Below, one piece after another: positions 18,654 through 28,838 of a DNA stretch of 64,000 nt. The first letter of the stretch is position 1. Each line of letters begins with the position of its first letter. The DNA is from an uncultured Enhydrobacter sp. Its GTDB lineage: Bacteria; Pseudomonadota; Gammaproteobacteria; Pseudomonadales; Moraxellaceae. The stretch lies in NCBI GenBank assembly GCA_946222995.1, contig CAMIOS010000005.1, forward strand, positions 31,628-95,627, given 5' to 3'. The notes beneath the pieces were generated by a model, which was not told the origin of the DNA, made no database searches, and worked only from the letters and a program-made list of their open reading frames with translations. A program made the translations under genes and the position numbers.

Positions 18654-18672
18654 AATAATGATAATTATTCTT
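18654..18672 (-). promoter_or_regulatory. Fur-like box upstream of bfd
   Basis: The stretch AATAATGATAATTATTCTT closely follows the Fur consensus (NATNATGATAATNATTNNN). It sits about 55 bases upstream of the bfd start, where a Fur repressor would cover the promoter. Confidence 0.65.
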
Positions 18673-18723
18673 ATTTTCAATCACAAAGTAGCAAAATTTG
18701 CTAAAATTTCGCTAAGCGCTTTA

Positions 18724-18763
18724 TCAAAAAAAATAGCAACCGCGCGTTGTATCGGTTGCTATT
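18724..18763 (-). terminator. Rho-independent terminator of plsB
   Basis: Eleven-base perfect stem (AATAGCAACCG / CGGTTGCTATT) with a ten-base loop, followed on the minus strand by a run of T. Confidence 0.85.
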
Positions 18764-18778
18764 AGCGTTAAAGGATAT

Positions 18779-21445
18779 TCACTTTTTGATACTAAATCGC
18801 TTTTGTTTTTTATCTTGTAGTTCCTTAAGTGTGCGGGCAATGTCTTCCGAGCTTAGATTTGCCATTTGCTGCAATAGATGCATGACATCAAGGTCAAGAA
18901 TAAAACGGGCACTTTTTGCCATTGTATCAATTCGCTCATCAAATTCAATCAGCCCTGCGGCAGAGAGTTGAATATAATCTAGCCGTTCTAATGCATCAAT
19001 AAAGCTGCTAAACAACGCGCGATCGAAGAAATCGGGCATATTATCTTCATACAATACCGACAGCCGTTGACCTAATAGATGCCCTAAATCGATAATTTGC
19101 TCTTTACTCAGTTTGCCCGAGCCTTGCTGACTTAACAGTGCCAAAATCATAAAGTAGCGTTCTAGGCTTTGCTCAACTGAATTGGCAAGTACAGTTAACT
19201 GCTGATAACTGCGGGTATTGGGCTCGGGTGTGGCTAAAATCCGCTTTTCTTCAAGATTGGCAGGTTTTTCGATGATAATTTTTTCTTCTACCAAGGTATC
19301 GATATGCTCATTTAGCACGATTTTTAGGTGACGAACGGGGTATTTTAGGAACAGTTCAGCTTGCAAAAATGGATACATAATGCTGACCACCCGCTCGATA
19401 GTCTCTAGCGACATACTGCCATTGCGTTCAAGTAACGATGCACACAGTGAGGCGATAATATACACATGCAAAATGTTGTTGCGAAAATAGCTAAGTAACG
19501 GCGCTTGCCCATCGGCAATACGGATTAAATCGCCCAACACATGCGGCGTGCGTTCGATAAGTTTAAGTTTGATACCGTATTCAATAATGGCTGTTGGCGA
19601 TAAATTGGTGAGCGAGATGTCTTCGTCATACGGCAATTTTTCGGCAATGCGTTTGTAGAGGGCAAGCTGCTCTAAGCAAGTTTCTTCATCCAGCGCGCCG
19701 TGCGGTGTGCCCAATAACACCAACGATAACAACGACACAGGATTGAGCACCGCAGTGCGGTTGATGCGTTGCATGATTTTGATACTAAGATTATCAATCA
19801 GCTGCGTGACACTACTGGGTAAATCGCTGTCGGCACGGTCTGGCGGCAATGAGTTGGCAGACACCTCATATTTTTGCATAAAATCTGCCAAAAACAATGG
19901 CTTGCCAAAGCTGACATGCACGTGCCCAAAGATACGCTCGATTTTGCGAGAGGCTTTAAGTAGTCCGAGGAGCGACTCGGATTCTTTGGGCTTACCTTTA
20001 AGTTCGCCAACATACGTCCCACCTTCCATAATGCGTTCATAGCCGATATAAGTAGGAATGAACACAATCGGCTTGCCGGATTGGCGTAAGTGGCTTTGTA
20101 CGGTCATGGCAAGCATGCCTTTTTTGGGCGGTAGTAAGCGTCCCGAGCGCGAACGTCCACCTTCGATAAAGTATTCAATCGGCGTGTTGCGCATCAATAT
20201 ACTGTGGACATATTCCCGAAATACCGAGGCATACAGCAGATTGCCCTTAAAACTACGCCGCATAAAAAATGCGCCACCATTTCTCAGCATTTGCCCCAAC
20301 ACAGGGATATTGAGATTATCACCTGCCGCCACATATGGAATACGTAAACCTCGCCTAAAGATGACATACGATAACAATAAATAATCCATGTGACTACGGT
20401 GACATGGTACATACACGATCTCGTATTCGGTAGCAAGCTCACGTACCCGCTCAAAATGTTGTACCTCAACCCCGTCATAAAGCTGTGTCCATAACCATGT
20501 CAAAAACCGCTCAAAAAACCGTACCGTGGCATGCGAGTAATCACTGGCGATTTCGTTTAGATAACCGCGAGCCATTTTGCGACTTTCGCCAACACTGCGC
20601 TGATTTTCTTGGCTATCGACATTCACGGCGTGCTGAATAGCCGGCGAGTAGAGCAGTTTGTCCACCACATTTCGGCGATCGGACAAGTCAGGTCCTATAA
20701 TACTTTCTTGCTGTTTATCGAGATAACCGAGCAGACGGCGTTGTACTTGGGCGGCAATTGCTTGCAAGGCTTGGCGGTTATCAATTAATTCGGTACTGGT
20801 ACTGGGTGACACCGCCTCTTGATTAGGCGATTCGGTTGGTAAAATGGTACGTAAATCTCTAGGCGAATGAAACTGAACATAGGTATCCCGCCCTTTGACC
20901 CCAATATTAAAAAGTTGTTTGGCAATACTGGGGTTTTGCCATTCATCGGCCGTCAATAAGTTAAACAGTGAATCTTCTTTTTCAGGGGCTCGTCCCCACA
21001 AAATCGTAACAGGCACCAGTTGGATATTTAGATCAGGATATGTTTTAATGGCTTCAATCAATCGCAATAAACGGGGTGAATACACAGGCGTATCGTCTTG
21101 CTTGTTTTTGTGGTGATGTAAAAAAATCATCGCCGTGTTTTCAGTAATATCATGTTTGGCATCTACCACGCTGGCTAAGGCAGGGGGTAGGTGCTGTTTT
21201 TGGGTTTCTAGGTCAATTAATATACTGTTACTGCGAGAGTATTCTTTTAGAACATAAAAGGTGAGTGGCTCTGGGGTTGGTGAGGAAGATGAATGGGGCG
21301 TATTGGTTGTGGTATCCGCATTTAGCGTTGGTACATCGCCGATCAGTTGGGATTTGACCGCAAGATTTAATAAATTGCCCGAGAGTTTGCGATACAAGTT
21401 TTTTAGCAACGGATGTGATTTGCTATTTGTGGGTTTTTTTTCCAT
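18779..21445 (-). CDS. plsB: Glycerol-3-phosphate 1-O-acyltransferase PlsB
   Basis: 888 residues, membrane-associated first enzyme of phospholipid synthesis. Acyltransferase blocks in order: CHRSHMDYLLLSYVIF, NGGAFFMRRSFKGNLLYA, FIEGGRSRSGRLLPPKKGML and VFIPTYIGYERIMEG. The first about 100 residues are variable and Ser/Thr/Pro-rich. Slightly longer than the E. coli enzyme (about 807). It stands alone, divergent from the thioesterase gene at 21597. Confidence 0.96.
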   Translation of the reverse strand: MEKKPTNSKSHPLLKNLYRKLSGNLLNLAVKSQLIGDVPTLNADTTTNTPHSSSSPTPEPLTFYVLKEYSRSNSILIDLETQKQHLPPALASVVDAKHDITENTAMIFLHHHKNKQDDTPVYSPRLLRLIEAIKTYPDLNIQLVPVTILWGRAPEKEDSLFNLLTADEWQNPSIAKQLFNIGVKGRDTYVQFHSPRDLRTILPTESPNQEAVSPSTSTELIDNRQALQAIAAQVQRRLLGYLDKQQESIIGPDLSDRRNVVDKLLYSPAIQHAVNVDSQENQRSVGESRKMARGYLNEIASDYSHATVRFFERFLTWLWTQLYDGVEVQHFERVRELATEYEIVYVPCHRSHMDYLLLSYVIFRRGLRIPYVAAGDNLNIPVLGQMLRNGGAFFMRRSFKGNLLYASVFREYVHSILMRNTPIEYFIEGGRSRSGRLLPPKKGMLAMTVQSHLRQSGKPIVFIPTYIGYERIMEGGTYVGELKGKPKESESLLGLLKASRKIERIFGHVHVSFGKPLFLADFMQKYEVSANSLPPDRADSDLPSSVTQLIDNLSIKIMQRINRTAVLNPVSLLSLVLLGTPHGALDEETCLEQLALYKRIAEKLPYDEDISLTNLSPTAIIEYGIKLKLIERTPHVLGDLIRIADGQAPLLSYFRNNILHVYIIASLCASLLERNGSMSLETIERVVSIMYPFLQAELFLKYPVRHLKIVLNEHIDTLVEEKIIIEKPANLEEKRILATPEPNTRSYQQLTVLANSVEQSLERYFMILALLSQQGSGKLSKEQIIDLGHLLGQRLSVLYEDNMPDFFDRALFSSFIDALERLDYIQLSAAGLIEFDERIDTMAKSARFILDLDVMHLLQQMANLSSEDIARTLKELQDKKQKRFSIKK

Positions 21446-21596
21446 AATCAGCCTACACTGTGTTTTATCAGTTTATTGAAAACAAGCTATCATGCCATAA
21501 ATTAATTATTTACAAAACCTTATCGGCTAAAATTTGTGTAATAGCTATTGGTAAAATAGCAAGCCGTCTGGTATGTTTTGATCAACAGAGAGCGAT

Positions 21597-22601
21597 ATGA
21601 CAAATTCTACATCGTTTAATCATCATCTATTGGCAATGAATCAAGCCTACCCCAGCCAAGAATTTACCGCGATGGGTACCCAAGCAGACAATCGCAAGGT
21701 AAATGATGCAGCAAACGCTGAAAACAATACCTATGCTGATTTGGTAAACCAACTGCTAGAAACTTTGACTCTCGTGCCCCAAGGCAATGAGGTGTTTGTT
21801 GGGCACAGTTTTGACTATGTGGGGGCAAGGATTTTTGGCGGGCAAGTCTTAGCCCAAGCGCTAATGGCGGCTAGTCACACGGTTAAAAGTGACAAACCGT
21901 GCCATTCATTACACGGCTATTTTTTGCGTGGCGGTGATATTAGCAAGCCTGTGTATTATTATGTCGAAAATATGCGAGATGGTCATAGCCTGAGTGCGCG
22001 ACGCGTGACTGCCAAACAAAGCAATACTGATGGCAACCAGCAGGTGATTTTTAATATGATGGCATCGTTTGCCCCGTTTGAGCAAGGGCTTGACTATCAA
22101 TATGACATGCCAACTTATCCAATGCCCGACACCCTACTGACCGAGCAACAACTCAAGAACCAAATGGTCGGTAAAATCCCCGATAGCCTCAAAGCGCGCT
22201 ATATGCGACAACGCCACGTAGAAATCAAACCTGTCAGCCCCCGTGATCCGATTCACCCACAAACCATGAACCCAAGCCAAGCCAATTGGCTGCGTATCCC
22301 TCAGCTGGGCGAACAGTCAGTACAAGTTCAGCAAGCGTTGTTAGCGTTTTCATCTGATTTTTATTTGATTGGTACAGGGCTGATGCCACATGGGATTAGT
22401 TTTATGACTGAAGGCTTACAGGCAGCTAGCATTGATCACAGTATGCATTTTCATCGCCCATTTGATATTAACGACTGGCTACTTTATGATATGTGGAGTG
22501 ACACCACGTCACACGCCAAAAGCCTCAATCATGGGCAGTTTTGGCAAAACGGTAAACTGATTGCCACCACCCAACAAGAAGGCTTAATGCGTCTGCGTTA
22601 A
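21597..22601 (+). CDS. Acyl-CoA thioesterase II (TesB-like)
   Basis: 334 residues with the double hot-dog TesB layout. N-terminal GHSFDYVGARIFGGQVLAQA and HSLHGYFLRGGD; C-terminal THGISF-like LMPHGISFMTEGLQAASIDH and the final WSDTTSH...NHGQFWQNGKLIATTQQEG. About 45 residues precede the conserved domain, so an internal ATG is possible. It hydrolyses medium- and long-chain acyl-CoA. Confidence 0.9.
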   Translation: MTNSTSFNHHLLAMNQAYPSQEFTAMGTQADNRKVNDAANAENNTYADLVNQLLETLTLVPQGNEVFVGHSFDYVGARIFGGQVLAQALMAASHTVKSDKPCHSLHGYFLRGGDISKPVYYYVENMRDGHSLSARRVTAKQSNTDGNQQVIFNMMASFAPFEQGLDYQYDMPTYPMPDTLLTEQQLKNQMVGKIPDSLKARYMRQRHVEIKPVSPRDPIHPQTMNPSQANWLRIPQLGEQSVQVQQALLAFSSDFYLIGTGLMPHGISFMTEGLQAASIDHSMHFHRPFDINDWLLYDMWSDTTSHAKSLNHGQFWQNGKLIATTQQEGLMRLR

Positions 22602-22663
22602 CTATTTTATAAAACAAAAATCGATCATTTTGAACACGCCCACCAATAAACAAGGAAAAATCA

Positions 22664-23128
22664 ATGTCACCTGCTATCTCTGATACAGTTCGTGAGCAAA
22701 TAAACCAGCCAAACCATCCATTACAAGATTTTGCCGTCATTTATGAACAGCCGGTTGAATGGGGGGATATGGATGCGTTCGGACATGTCAATAACGTGGT
22801 ATATTATGACTACGCCCAGCGGGCAAGAATTCATTATCTAAGGCAACTTAACCTGTTTAACGCCACCGGTTATAATGTACTTGCGGCGTCATCATGCCAA
22901 TACCTGTTACCTGTGGTTTATCCCGATACGTTGCTCATAGGCGTGCGCGCTAAAAAAATTGGCAACACCAGTCTTACCAATGAGTATGTTTATTTTAGCC
23001 AACAACAGCAAGCAGTCGTCACCACTGCCGAATCGGTCATTGTCTTTTTAGATGAGCAGGGCAAAGAAAAGCGAAATCTGACAGACGGTCAAAAAATAGC
23101 TATTGAAGGATTGGAAACAAAGCGCTAG
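22664..23128 (+). CDS. Acyl-CoA thioesterase, 4HBT/YbgC family
   Basis: 154 residues, single hot-dog domain. The signature MDAFGHVNNVVYYDYAQRAR holds the Asp and Asn/His of the YbgC active site. Strong AAGGAAA site before ATG 22664. It follows the TesB-like gene by 62 bases and may be co-transcribed. Substrate unknown. Confidence 0.88.
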   Translation: MSPAISDTVREQINQPNHPLQDFAVIYEQPVEWGDMDAFGHVNNVVYYDYAQRARIHYLRQLNLFNATGYNVLAASSCQYLLPVVYPDTLLIGVRAKKIGNTSLTNEYVYFSQQQQAVVTTAESVIVFLDEQGKEKRNLTDGQKIAIEGLETKR

Positions 23129-23150
23129 AATAAACAAAAATCCATAATAG

Positions 23151-23190
23151 AACTGTCAAACGGTATCGGTTTGACAGTTGTATTATTTCT
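23151..23190 (+). terminator. Rho-independent terminator after the thioesterase pair
   Basis: Perfect 11-base stem AACTGTCAAAC / GTTTGACAGTT with a seven-base loop, followed by a T-rich tail. Confidence 0.8.
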
Positions 23191-23225
23191 TTAATGTTTT
23201 TATCTCATTGCAAGGAAGTAAGTAG

Positions 23226-23894
23226 ATGCCAATCAAAAAAGAGAAAATTGGCTACATTGATTATGCCAGTGATATTCGAGCCATACCTGCGTTACAATCC
23301 AACACTTTTTTGGACATCCAGCGTCAAAGTGCCATCAATAATGAAAAAGCATGGGTCTCAGGTTTCTTATGTTTTAAAAATGGCAAATTTTTTCAATATA
23401 TCGAAGGCGAGCTATTAACCGTGATGAACTTATATCAAGTTATCCAACAAGACCCTCGCCACAAAAATATACAAACCCTAGCCACAGGCGAACTTGACAT
23501 GCCGATATTCCACAGCTGGGCGATGTATTGCTTTTATTTTGATAAAAACCAGCATGAAACACTATTAAGCCTTTATTTTGCTGATTTTGATGTACATCAT
23601 TGGGATGAAACAATCGTACAACAGGTGGTCGCAGATGTCAAAACCTATTATCGTCAATATGTGGCGAAACATGGGGCAACTAAAAATTTTACGGCCAAAA
23701 ATGTTATTAACAACCAGTCCAATAAGCCTGTAGATACTGACATAGAAACTGACCCTGCAAGCTATTTTGAGCCACAAGCGGGTAGCTATAGTAAAATGAA
23801 ATTACAAAACTTGCTAAAACTATCCAGACGACCTGCCAAACCAACTCATCCTCTATCAGCCGTGAGAGAAGATGAGCATATAAAGCCGTTTTAA
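23226..23894 (+). CDS. BLUF-domain blue-light sensor protein
   Basis: 222 residues. The N-terminal about 130 match the BLUF (FAD) domain: Y13 in DYAS, N39 in INNEK, Q57 in GKFFQYIEG, W98 and M100 in SWAM. Spacing of N, Q, W and M equals that of AppA; Y to N is two longer. These are the residues of the flavin photocycle. The last about 80 residues are polar and of no known domain. No output enzyme domain (EAL, cyclase) is attached, so it would act by binding a partner. AAGGA precedes the start. It runs convergent to the riboflavin gene, with a 7-base gap. Confidence 0.8.
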   Translation: MPIKKEKIGYIDYASDIRAIPALQSNTFLDIQRQSAINNEKAWVSGFLCFKNGKFFQYIEGELLTVMNLYQVIQQDPRHKNIQTLATGELDMPIFHSWAMYCFYFDKNQHETLLSLYFADFDVHHWDETIVQQVVADVKTYYRQYVAKHGATKNFTAKNVINNQSNKPVDTDIETDPASYFEPQAGSYSKMKLQNLLKLSRRPAKPTHPLSAVREDEHIKPF

Positions 23895-23901
23895 CGCCAT
23901 C

Positions 23902-25008
23902 TTAAATGGGACTTACCACCGTTTCCACCACATTTAAGTCAAAGCCCGATAAGGCATTAAACTTAATCGGCGAGGAAAGTAACTTCATATCCCGTACGCC
24001 AAGATGGCGTAGAATTTGAGCCCCAACACCCACGGTGCGATACGGCTGATATTTTGAAGGGGTGGCAAGCGTATTATTGATAAAGTTATCCAACGCCTCA
24101 CCCATATCAATCGGGCTATCATTGCCAATCCACACAAACACGCCCCGTTCTTCTTTGCCTAGCACTTCTAACGCCGAGCGAATGCTCCAGTTACTTTTAC
24201 CGTTTTGTGGGGTTTGTACCCCAAATAAATCTCTAAGCGGCTGAAAGCTATGCACCCGCACCGTGGTCACGCCGTCACTTGGCTTGCCTTTGACAAGTGC
24301 CACATGCGTATCATTGGCATTTTTCTCTTTAAAACGATAAGCGGTAAACTCGCCAAATTCGGTATGCAGTGGGTATTGGGCGACTTCTTCCACGGTTTTT
24401 TCATTGGCGATGCGGTATTGAATTAAATCGGCAATCGTACCGATTTTTAAGCCATATTCTTTGGCAAAAATTTCCAAATCATCACGGCGTGCCATCTCAC
24501 CATTTTCTTTGATAATTTCACAAATCACGGCTGCAGGCTCAAGCCCTGCCAAGCGGGTCAAATCACAGCCCGCCTCGGTATGCCCTGCCCGATGCAGTAC
24601 GCCCCCACTTTGGGCGACAATCGGGAAAATATGCCCCGGTTGGACGATGTCAGCAGGCTTGGCGGTGGCAGAAACGGCTGTTTGGATGGTTCTGGCACGG
24701 TCAGCGGCAGAAATACCTGTGGTCACGCCTTCGGCTGCCTCAATCGATACAGTAAAGTTGGTGCTAAATTTCGCCCCGTTTTTATCGCTCATCAGCGGTA
24801 AATCAAGCTGTTTACTACGTTGTTGGGTGATGGTCAAGCACACCAAGCCACGGGCGTGGGTAATCATAAAGTTGATGTCTTCGGGACGCACATGGGTCGC
24901 CGCCATGACGAGGTCGCCTTCATTTTCTCGGTCTTCGTCATCCATGAGGATCACCATTTTGCCGGCTCGGATGTCGTCAATGATTTCGGGGATGGTGTTA
25001 AAAGCCAT
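23902..25008 (-). CDS. ribB: 3,4-dihydroxy-2-butanone-4-phosphate synthase with degenerate GTP cyclohydrolase II domain (RibBX type)
   Basis: 368 residues. The N-terminal about 200 form RibB, with DDEDRENEGDLVMAA and HTEAGCDLTRLAG, making the four-carbon unit of riboflavin from ribulose 5-phosphate. The C-terminal half has the GTP cyclohydrolase II shape (VRVHSFQPLRDLFG) but none of the three zinc cysteines nor the RQEGRNIGL motif. It is therefore a RibBX-type hybrid; the cell needs RibA elsewhere. No FMN riboswitch was recognised upstream. Confidence 0.93.
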   Translation of the reverse strand: MAFNTIPEIIDDIRAGKMVILMDDEDRENEGDLVMAATHVRPEDINFMITHARGLVCLTITQQRSKQLDLPLMSDKNGAKFSTNFTVSIEAAEGVTTGISAADRARTIQTAVSATAKPADIVQPGHIFPIVAQSGGVLHRAGHTEAGCDLTRLAGLEPAAVICEIIKENGEMARRDDLEIFAKEYGLKIGTIADLIQYRIANEKTVEEVAQYPLHTEFGEFTAYRFKEKNANDTHVALVKGKPSDGVTTVRVHSFQPLRDLFGVQTPQNGKSNWSIRSALEVLGKEERGVFVWIGNDSPIDMGEALDNFINNTLATPSKYQPYRTVGVGAQILRHLGVRDMKLLSSPIKFNALSGFDLNVVETVVSPI

Positions 25009-25217
25009 AAGTTTTGCCTTTTGTTTTGTAAAGGAGGATAAATTTGATAATGGGTTATTTTAGCATTTAGCTACCTTTTAAATAAGGATTTTATGCAAGA
25101 TACCAGTTTTCGATTCAAGTATACCGTCATCGAATTTATAAATTATCGTTCTTGCCTGATAGCAAGCCGAATAAAGCATCGTGGTCGGTGGCACCATTTT
25201 TCTTTAACCACTGCCCT

Positions 25218-26495
25218 TTAACCGCCGTTTTTTAACCACTGTATAAACGCATAAGTTTGTTGCTCTTTCGCATTATCGGCAAATTCATAAAAACGCTTAC
25301 CCACCAAATTATCGGGCAAATATTGCTGTGGGTGATAATGATTGGGGAAATCATGGGGATAAATATAATTTGCCCCGTAACCTTGCGATTTCATGAGCTT
25401 AGTCACGCCATTACGCAGATGGAGTGGCACAGGCGATTGGTCATTTTCAGCAAGTTTCATCGCTTGATTTATCGCATTATAGGTCGAATTGGACTTGGCG
25501 GAGGTCGCCAAATACACAATCACTTGCCCCAAAATAATCCGAGCCTCGGGCATTCCGATACTTTGCACGCTTCGCAAGGCGGTATCGGCAAGTAGCAAGG
25601 CGTTCGGGTTCGCCAAGCCAATATCTTCACTGGCTAAAATCACCAAGCGACGAGCGATAAACGCAGGGTCTTCGCCTGCCGTAAGCATCCGAGCCATCCA
25701 GTAAAGGGCAGCATCGGGGTCACTGCCTCGCACCGACTTTATCATGGCAGAAATGATGTCATAATGCTGGTCGCCATCGCGGTCATACCGCACAAGGCTC
25801 ACGCCTGCCACCGCTATCACGTTATCATCGCTGATTACTATGGGTAAATTCTTGTTAAAATTCGGGTGCGACTGAATCGCAAGCTCCAATAAATTCAAGG
25901 CTTTACGGGCATCGCCTTGCGATAGCTGAAAAATCGCTTGGCTGGATTTGAGGGTGATATTTAAGTTTTTAAGAATCTCATCGGTGCGAATTGCCCGCTG
26001 TAACACTTGCTCGATTTCGGCTTCGGTGAGTGGCTCAAGGCGATACACTTGGCAACGAGAGAGTAGGGCGTTATTGACGCTAAACGAGGGGTTTTCGGTG
26101 GTCGCTCCGATTAAGGTAATATCGCCCGATTCCACCGCGCCGAGCAGGGCATCTTGTTGGGCTTTGTTAAAGCGGTGAATTTCATCGACAAACACGACGG
26201 GCGATTCGCTAAACAAGCCATCATCTTTTGCCAACACCTCTCGCAGTTCTTTCACACCTGCATTGATGGCAGACAGCGGGCGAAACGGGCGACCGACCGC
26301 ATTGGCAAGGAGCATGGCAAGGGTGGTTTTGCCGATGCCTGCCTCACCGTGTAAGATGAGGGAGGGTAGGTAGCCTTGTTCGATAATACGGCGGATGGGG
26401 GCATTTTGTCCAAGTAAATGCGTTTGTCCAATGACTTGGTCGATGGACTGCGGGCGGACGCGTTGGGCAAGGGGGATTTGGTTTGGATTATTCAT
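25218..26495 (-). CDS. rarA: Replication-associated recombination protein A (RarA/MgsA)
   Basis: 425 residues, AAA+ ATPase of the clamp-loader superfamily acting at stalled forks. Walker A is GEAGIGKTTLA, Walker B/sensor segment VFVDEIHRFNKAQQDALLG, and TENPSFSVNNALLSRCQVY follows. The C-terminal MgsA region includes YWMARMLTAGEDP and LHLRNGVTKLMKSQGYG. Full length, normal ends. Confidence 0.95.
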   Translation of the reverse strand: MNNPNQIPLAQRVRPQSIDQVIGQTHLLGQNAPIRRIIEQGYLPSLILHGEAGIGKTTLAMLLANAVGRPFRPLSAINAGVKELREVLAKDDGLFSESPVVFVDEIHRFNKAQQDALLGAVESGDITLIGATTENPSFSVNNALLSRCQVYRLEPLTEAEIEQVLQRAIRTDEILKNLNITLKSSQAIFQLSQGDARKALNLLELAIQSHPNFNKNLPIVISDDNVIAVAGVSLVRYDRDGDQHYDIISAMIKSVRGSDPDAALYWMARMLTAGEDPAFIARRLVILASEDIGLANPNALLLADTALRSVQSIGMPEARIILGQVIVYLATSAKSNSTYNAINQAMKLAENDQSPVPLHLRNGVTKLMKSQGYGANYIYPHDFPNHYHPQQYLPDNLVGKRFYEFADNAKEQQTYAFIQWLKNGG

Positions 26496-26695
26496 TTTTG
26501 AAGTAATTCATTAAAGGTAGGTCTAGTCGCGTAATGGATGTTGGCTAAGTTATAGCTAATAGTTAGGCTATACATTATTTCATAAAAAATTGAGCTTAAT
26601 CAGATGTTAGCGCTGTCATGATAACGTAACTGTCAATCTTAAAGCTGCTTAAACACAAGAATGTGTAAAAATTTCATCAATATTTTACAATTCAA

Positions 26696-26704
26696 TGCTA
26701 TACT
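26696..26704 (+). promoter_or_regulatory. Extended -10 promoter element of typA
   Basis: TGCTATACT is an extended -10 box about 78 bases before the typA start, with only a poor -35 upstream. Confidence 0.4.
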
Positions 26705-26781
26705 AGCCATCATTTTTCCTAACCCTCCTTGCAAAACTGGGCGTAACCCTCCCATCTTATTTATTTTCTAAGAGTTCATTT

Positions 26782-28623
26782 ATGTCAGAATCAATCAAGA
26801 ACTTGCGTAACATCGCAATTATTGCTCACGTTGACCATGGTAAAACCACGTTGGTTGATAAACTTTTACAACAATCAGGCACCTTTGGCGAGCGTGCTGC
26901 CGAAGTTGAACGGGTCATGGACTCAAATGCCCTAGAACAAGAACGCGGCATTACCATTCTTGCCAAAAACACCGCTATTAAATGGACGAACCCAAAAGAC
27001 GGCGTGGAATACCGTATTAACATCGTGGACACCCCCGGACACGCCGACTTTGGTGGCGAAGTCGAACGGGTCATGTCGATGGTCGATTGTGTGTTGCTAT
27101 TGGTAGATGCCGTTGACGGCCCAATGCCACAAACCCGCTTTGTGACCTCAAAAGCCTTTGCCCGTGGCTTAAAGCCAATTGTGGTCATCAACAAAATCGA
27201 CAAGCCCAGTGCCCGCCCTGATTGGGTGATGGATCAAGTGTTTGATTTGTTTGATAATCTTGGTGCCACCGATGAGCAATTGGACTTCCCGATTGTTTAT
27301 ACCTCGGCGATGAATGGTATTGCAGGCTTAACCCCAGATACCATGGCAGATGACATGCAGCCATTATTTGAAACGATTGTCAATGTGGTCGAGCCACCGC
27401 ACGTGGATGTGGATGGCGCGTTTCAAATGCAGATCTCTAGCCTTGACTATGATAATTTTAAAGGCTTAATCGGTATTGGTCGTATTCAGCGTGGTTCGGT
27501 CAAAACCAACACGCCTGTCACGATTATCGATAAAGAAGGCAATAAGCGTAATGGTCGTATCCTACAAATCATGGGCTATCATGGATTGGAGCGAATCGAA
27601 GTACCGATGGCACAAGCGGGCGATATCGTGTGTATCACAGGGATTGATGGCTTAAATATCTCAGATACCATCTGTGATCCGCAAAACGTCGAAGCCTTGC
27701 CTGCCCTCAGTGTGGACGAACCAACCGTATCGATGACCTTCCAAGTTAATAACTCACCATTTGCGGGTAAAGAAGGTAAATTCGTGACCTCTCGTAATAT
27801 CCGTGAGCGTCTTGAGCGTGAATTGATTCATAACGTGGCATTGCGTGTTGAAGACACCGACAGCCCTGATAAATTCAAAGTTTCGGGTCGTGGCGAATTG
27901 CATTTATCCGTCTTGATTGAAAATATGCGTCGTGAAGGCTTTGAACTGGGCGTTTCTCGACCAGAAGTAATTGTGCGAGAAATTGATGGTGAAAAACAAG
28001 AGCCGTATGAACACGTTATTTTTGATGTGGAAGAACAGCACCAAGGGGCGGTCATGGAGCAAATGGGTCATCGTAAGGGTGAGTTGACCAATATGGAAGT
28101 CGATGGCAAAGGTCGTATCCGTATCGAAGCCACCGTGCCATCGCGTGGCTTGATTGGTTTTCGCTCAGAGTTTTTGACCATCACCTCAGGCACAGGGATC
28201 ATGACCTCAAGCTTTTCGCATTATGGACCTGTCAAAGCAGGCGATGTGGCAAAACGCCAAAACGGTGTGCTCATCTCGATGGTCACAGGTACCGTATTGG
28301 GCTATGCCTTGTTTAACCTACAAGACCGTGGCCGTCTGTTTGTATCGCCACAGACTGAAGTATATGAAGGCATGATTGTCGGTCAAAACTCTCGTAGCGA
28401 TGACATGGTGGTCAACCCAACCAAAGCCAAACAACTTACCAACGTCCGTGCCAGCGGTACCGATGATGCGATTATCTTGACCCCGCCAATCATCTTTACC
28501 CTTGAGCAGGCGTTAGAGTTTATTGAAGATGACGAGTTGGTCGAAGTGACGCCAAAATCGATTCGCCTGCGTAAAAAATACTTGACCGAAAACGAACGTA
28601 AACGTCAAGGTCGTGGCAATTAA
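26782..28623 (+). CDS. typA: Ribosome-dependent GTPase TypA/BipA
   Basis: 613 residues, translational GTPase used in ribosome assembly and stress. G-motifs: [10 protein letters not shown], the switch [21 protein letters not shown] and NKIDKP. The TypA-specific C-terminus ([17 protein letters not shown]) and a basic tail are present. Full length. Confidence 0.97.
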   Translation: MSESIKNLRNIAIIAHVDHGKTTLVDKLLQQSGTFGERAAEVERVMDSNALEQERGITILAKNTAIKWTNPKDGVEYRINIVDTPGHADFGGEVERVMSMVDCVLLLVDAVDGPMPQTRFVTSKAFARGLKPIVVINKIDKPSARPDWVMDQVFDLFDNLGATDEQLDFPIVYTSAMNGIAGLTPDTMADDMQPLFETIVNVVEPPHVDVDGAFQMQISSLDYDNFKGLIGIGRIQRGSVKTNTPVTIIDKEGNKRNGRILQIMGYHGLERIEVPMAQAGDIVCITGIDGLNISDTICDPQNVEALPALSVDEPTVSMTFQVNNSPFAGKEGKFVTSRNIRERLERELIHNVALRVEDTDSPDKFKVSGRGELHLSVLIENMRREGFELGVSRPEVIVREIDGEKQEPYEHVIFDVEEQHQGAVMEQMGHRKGELTNMEVDGKGRIRIEATVPSRGLIGFRSEFLTITSGTGIMTSSFSHYGPVKAGDVAKRQNGVLISMVTGTVLGYALFNLQDRGRLFVSPQTEVYEGMIVGQNSRSDDMVVNPTKAKQLTNVRASGTDDAIILTPPIIFTLEQALEFIEDDELVEVTPKSIRLRKKYLTENERKRQGRGN

Positions 28624-28838
28624 TTCGCTCGTTCAGTGTGCTAATTCTCCTTGATCGATAAAAAGCCTGTGACAAACATGGGATTTTAGTTTATATTAAG
28701 TAGGTTTTTTAATAAAACTTAATAACTCCTTACTGCTTGTAAGGATATTAAGGCATATGATCACTAATTTGTCTAAACTTCCAATATGCCCTTGGTGGGT
28801 CGTTGGGTGATGGACTACTGTATAAAAGGAGATACTGC

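Noticed and set aside
25009..25217. FMN riboswitch upstream of ribB
   Set aside because: None of the conserved RFN element blocks were found on the minus strand.
25093..25221. 42-codon frame on plus with AAGGA upstream
   Set aside because: Ends antisense over the rarA stop; composition is not protein-like and no family recognised. Kept out for lack of support.
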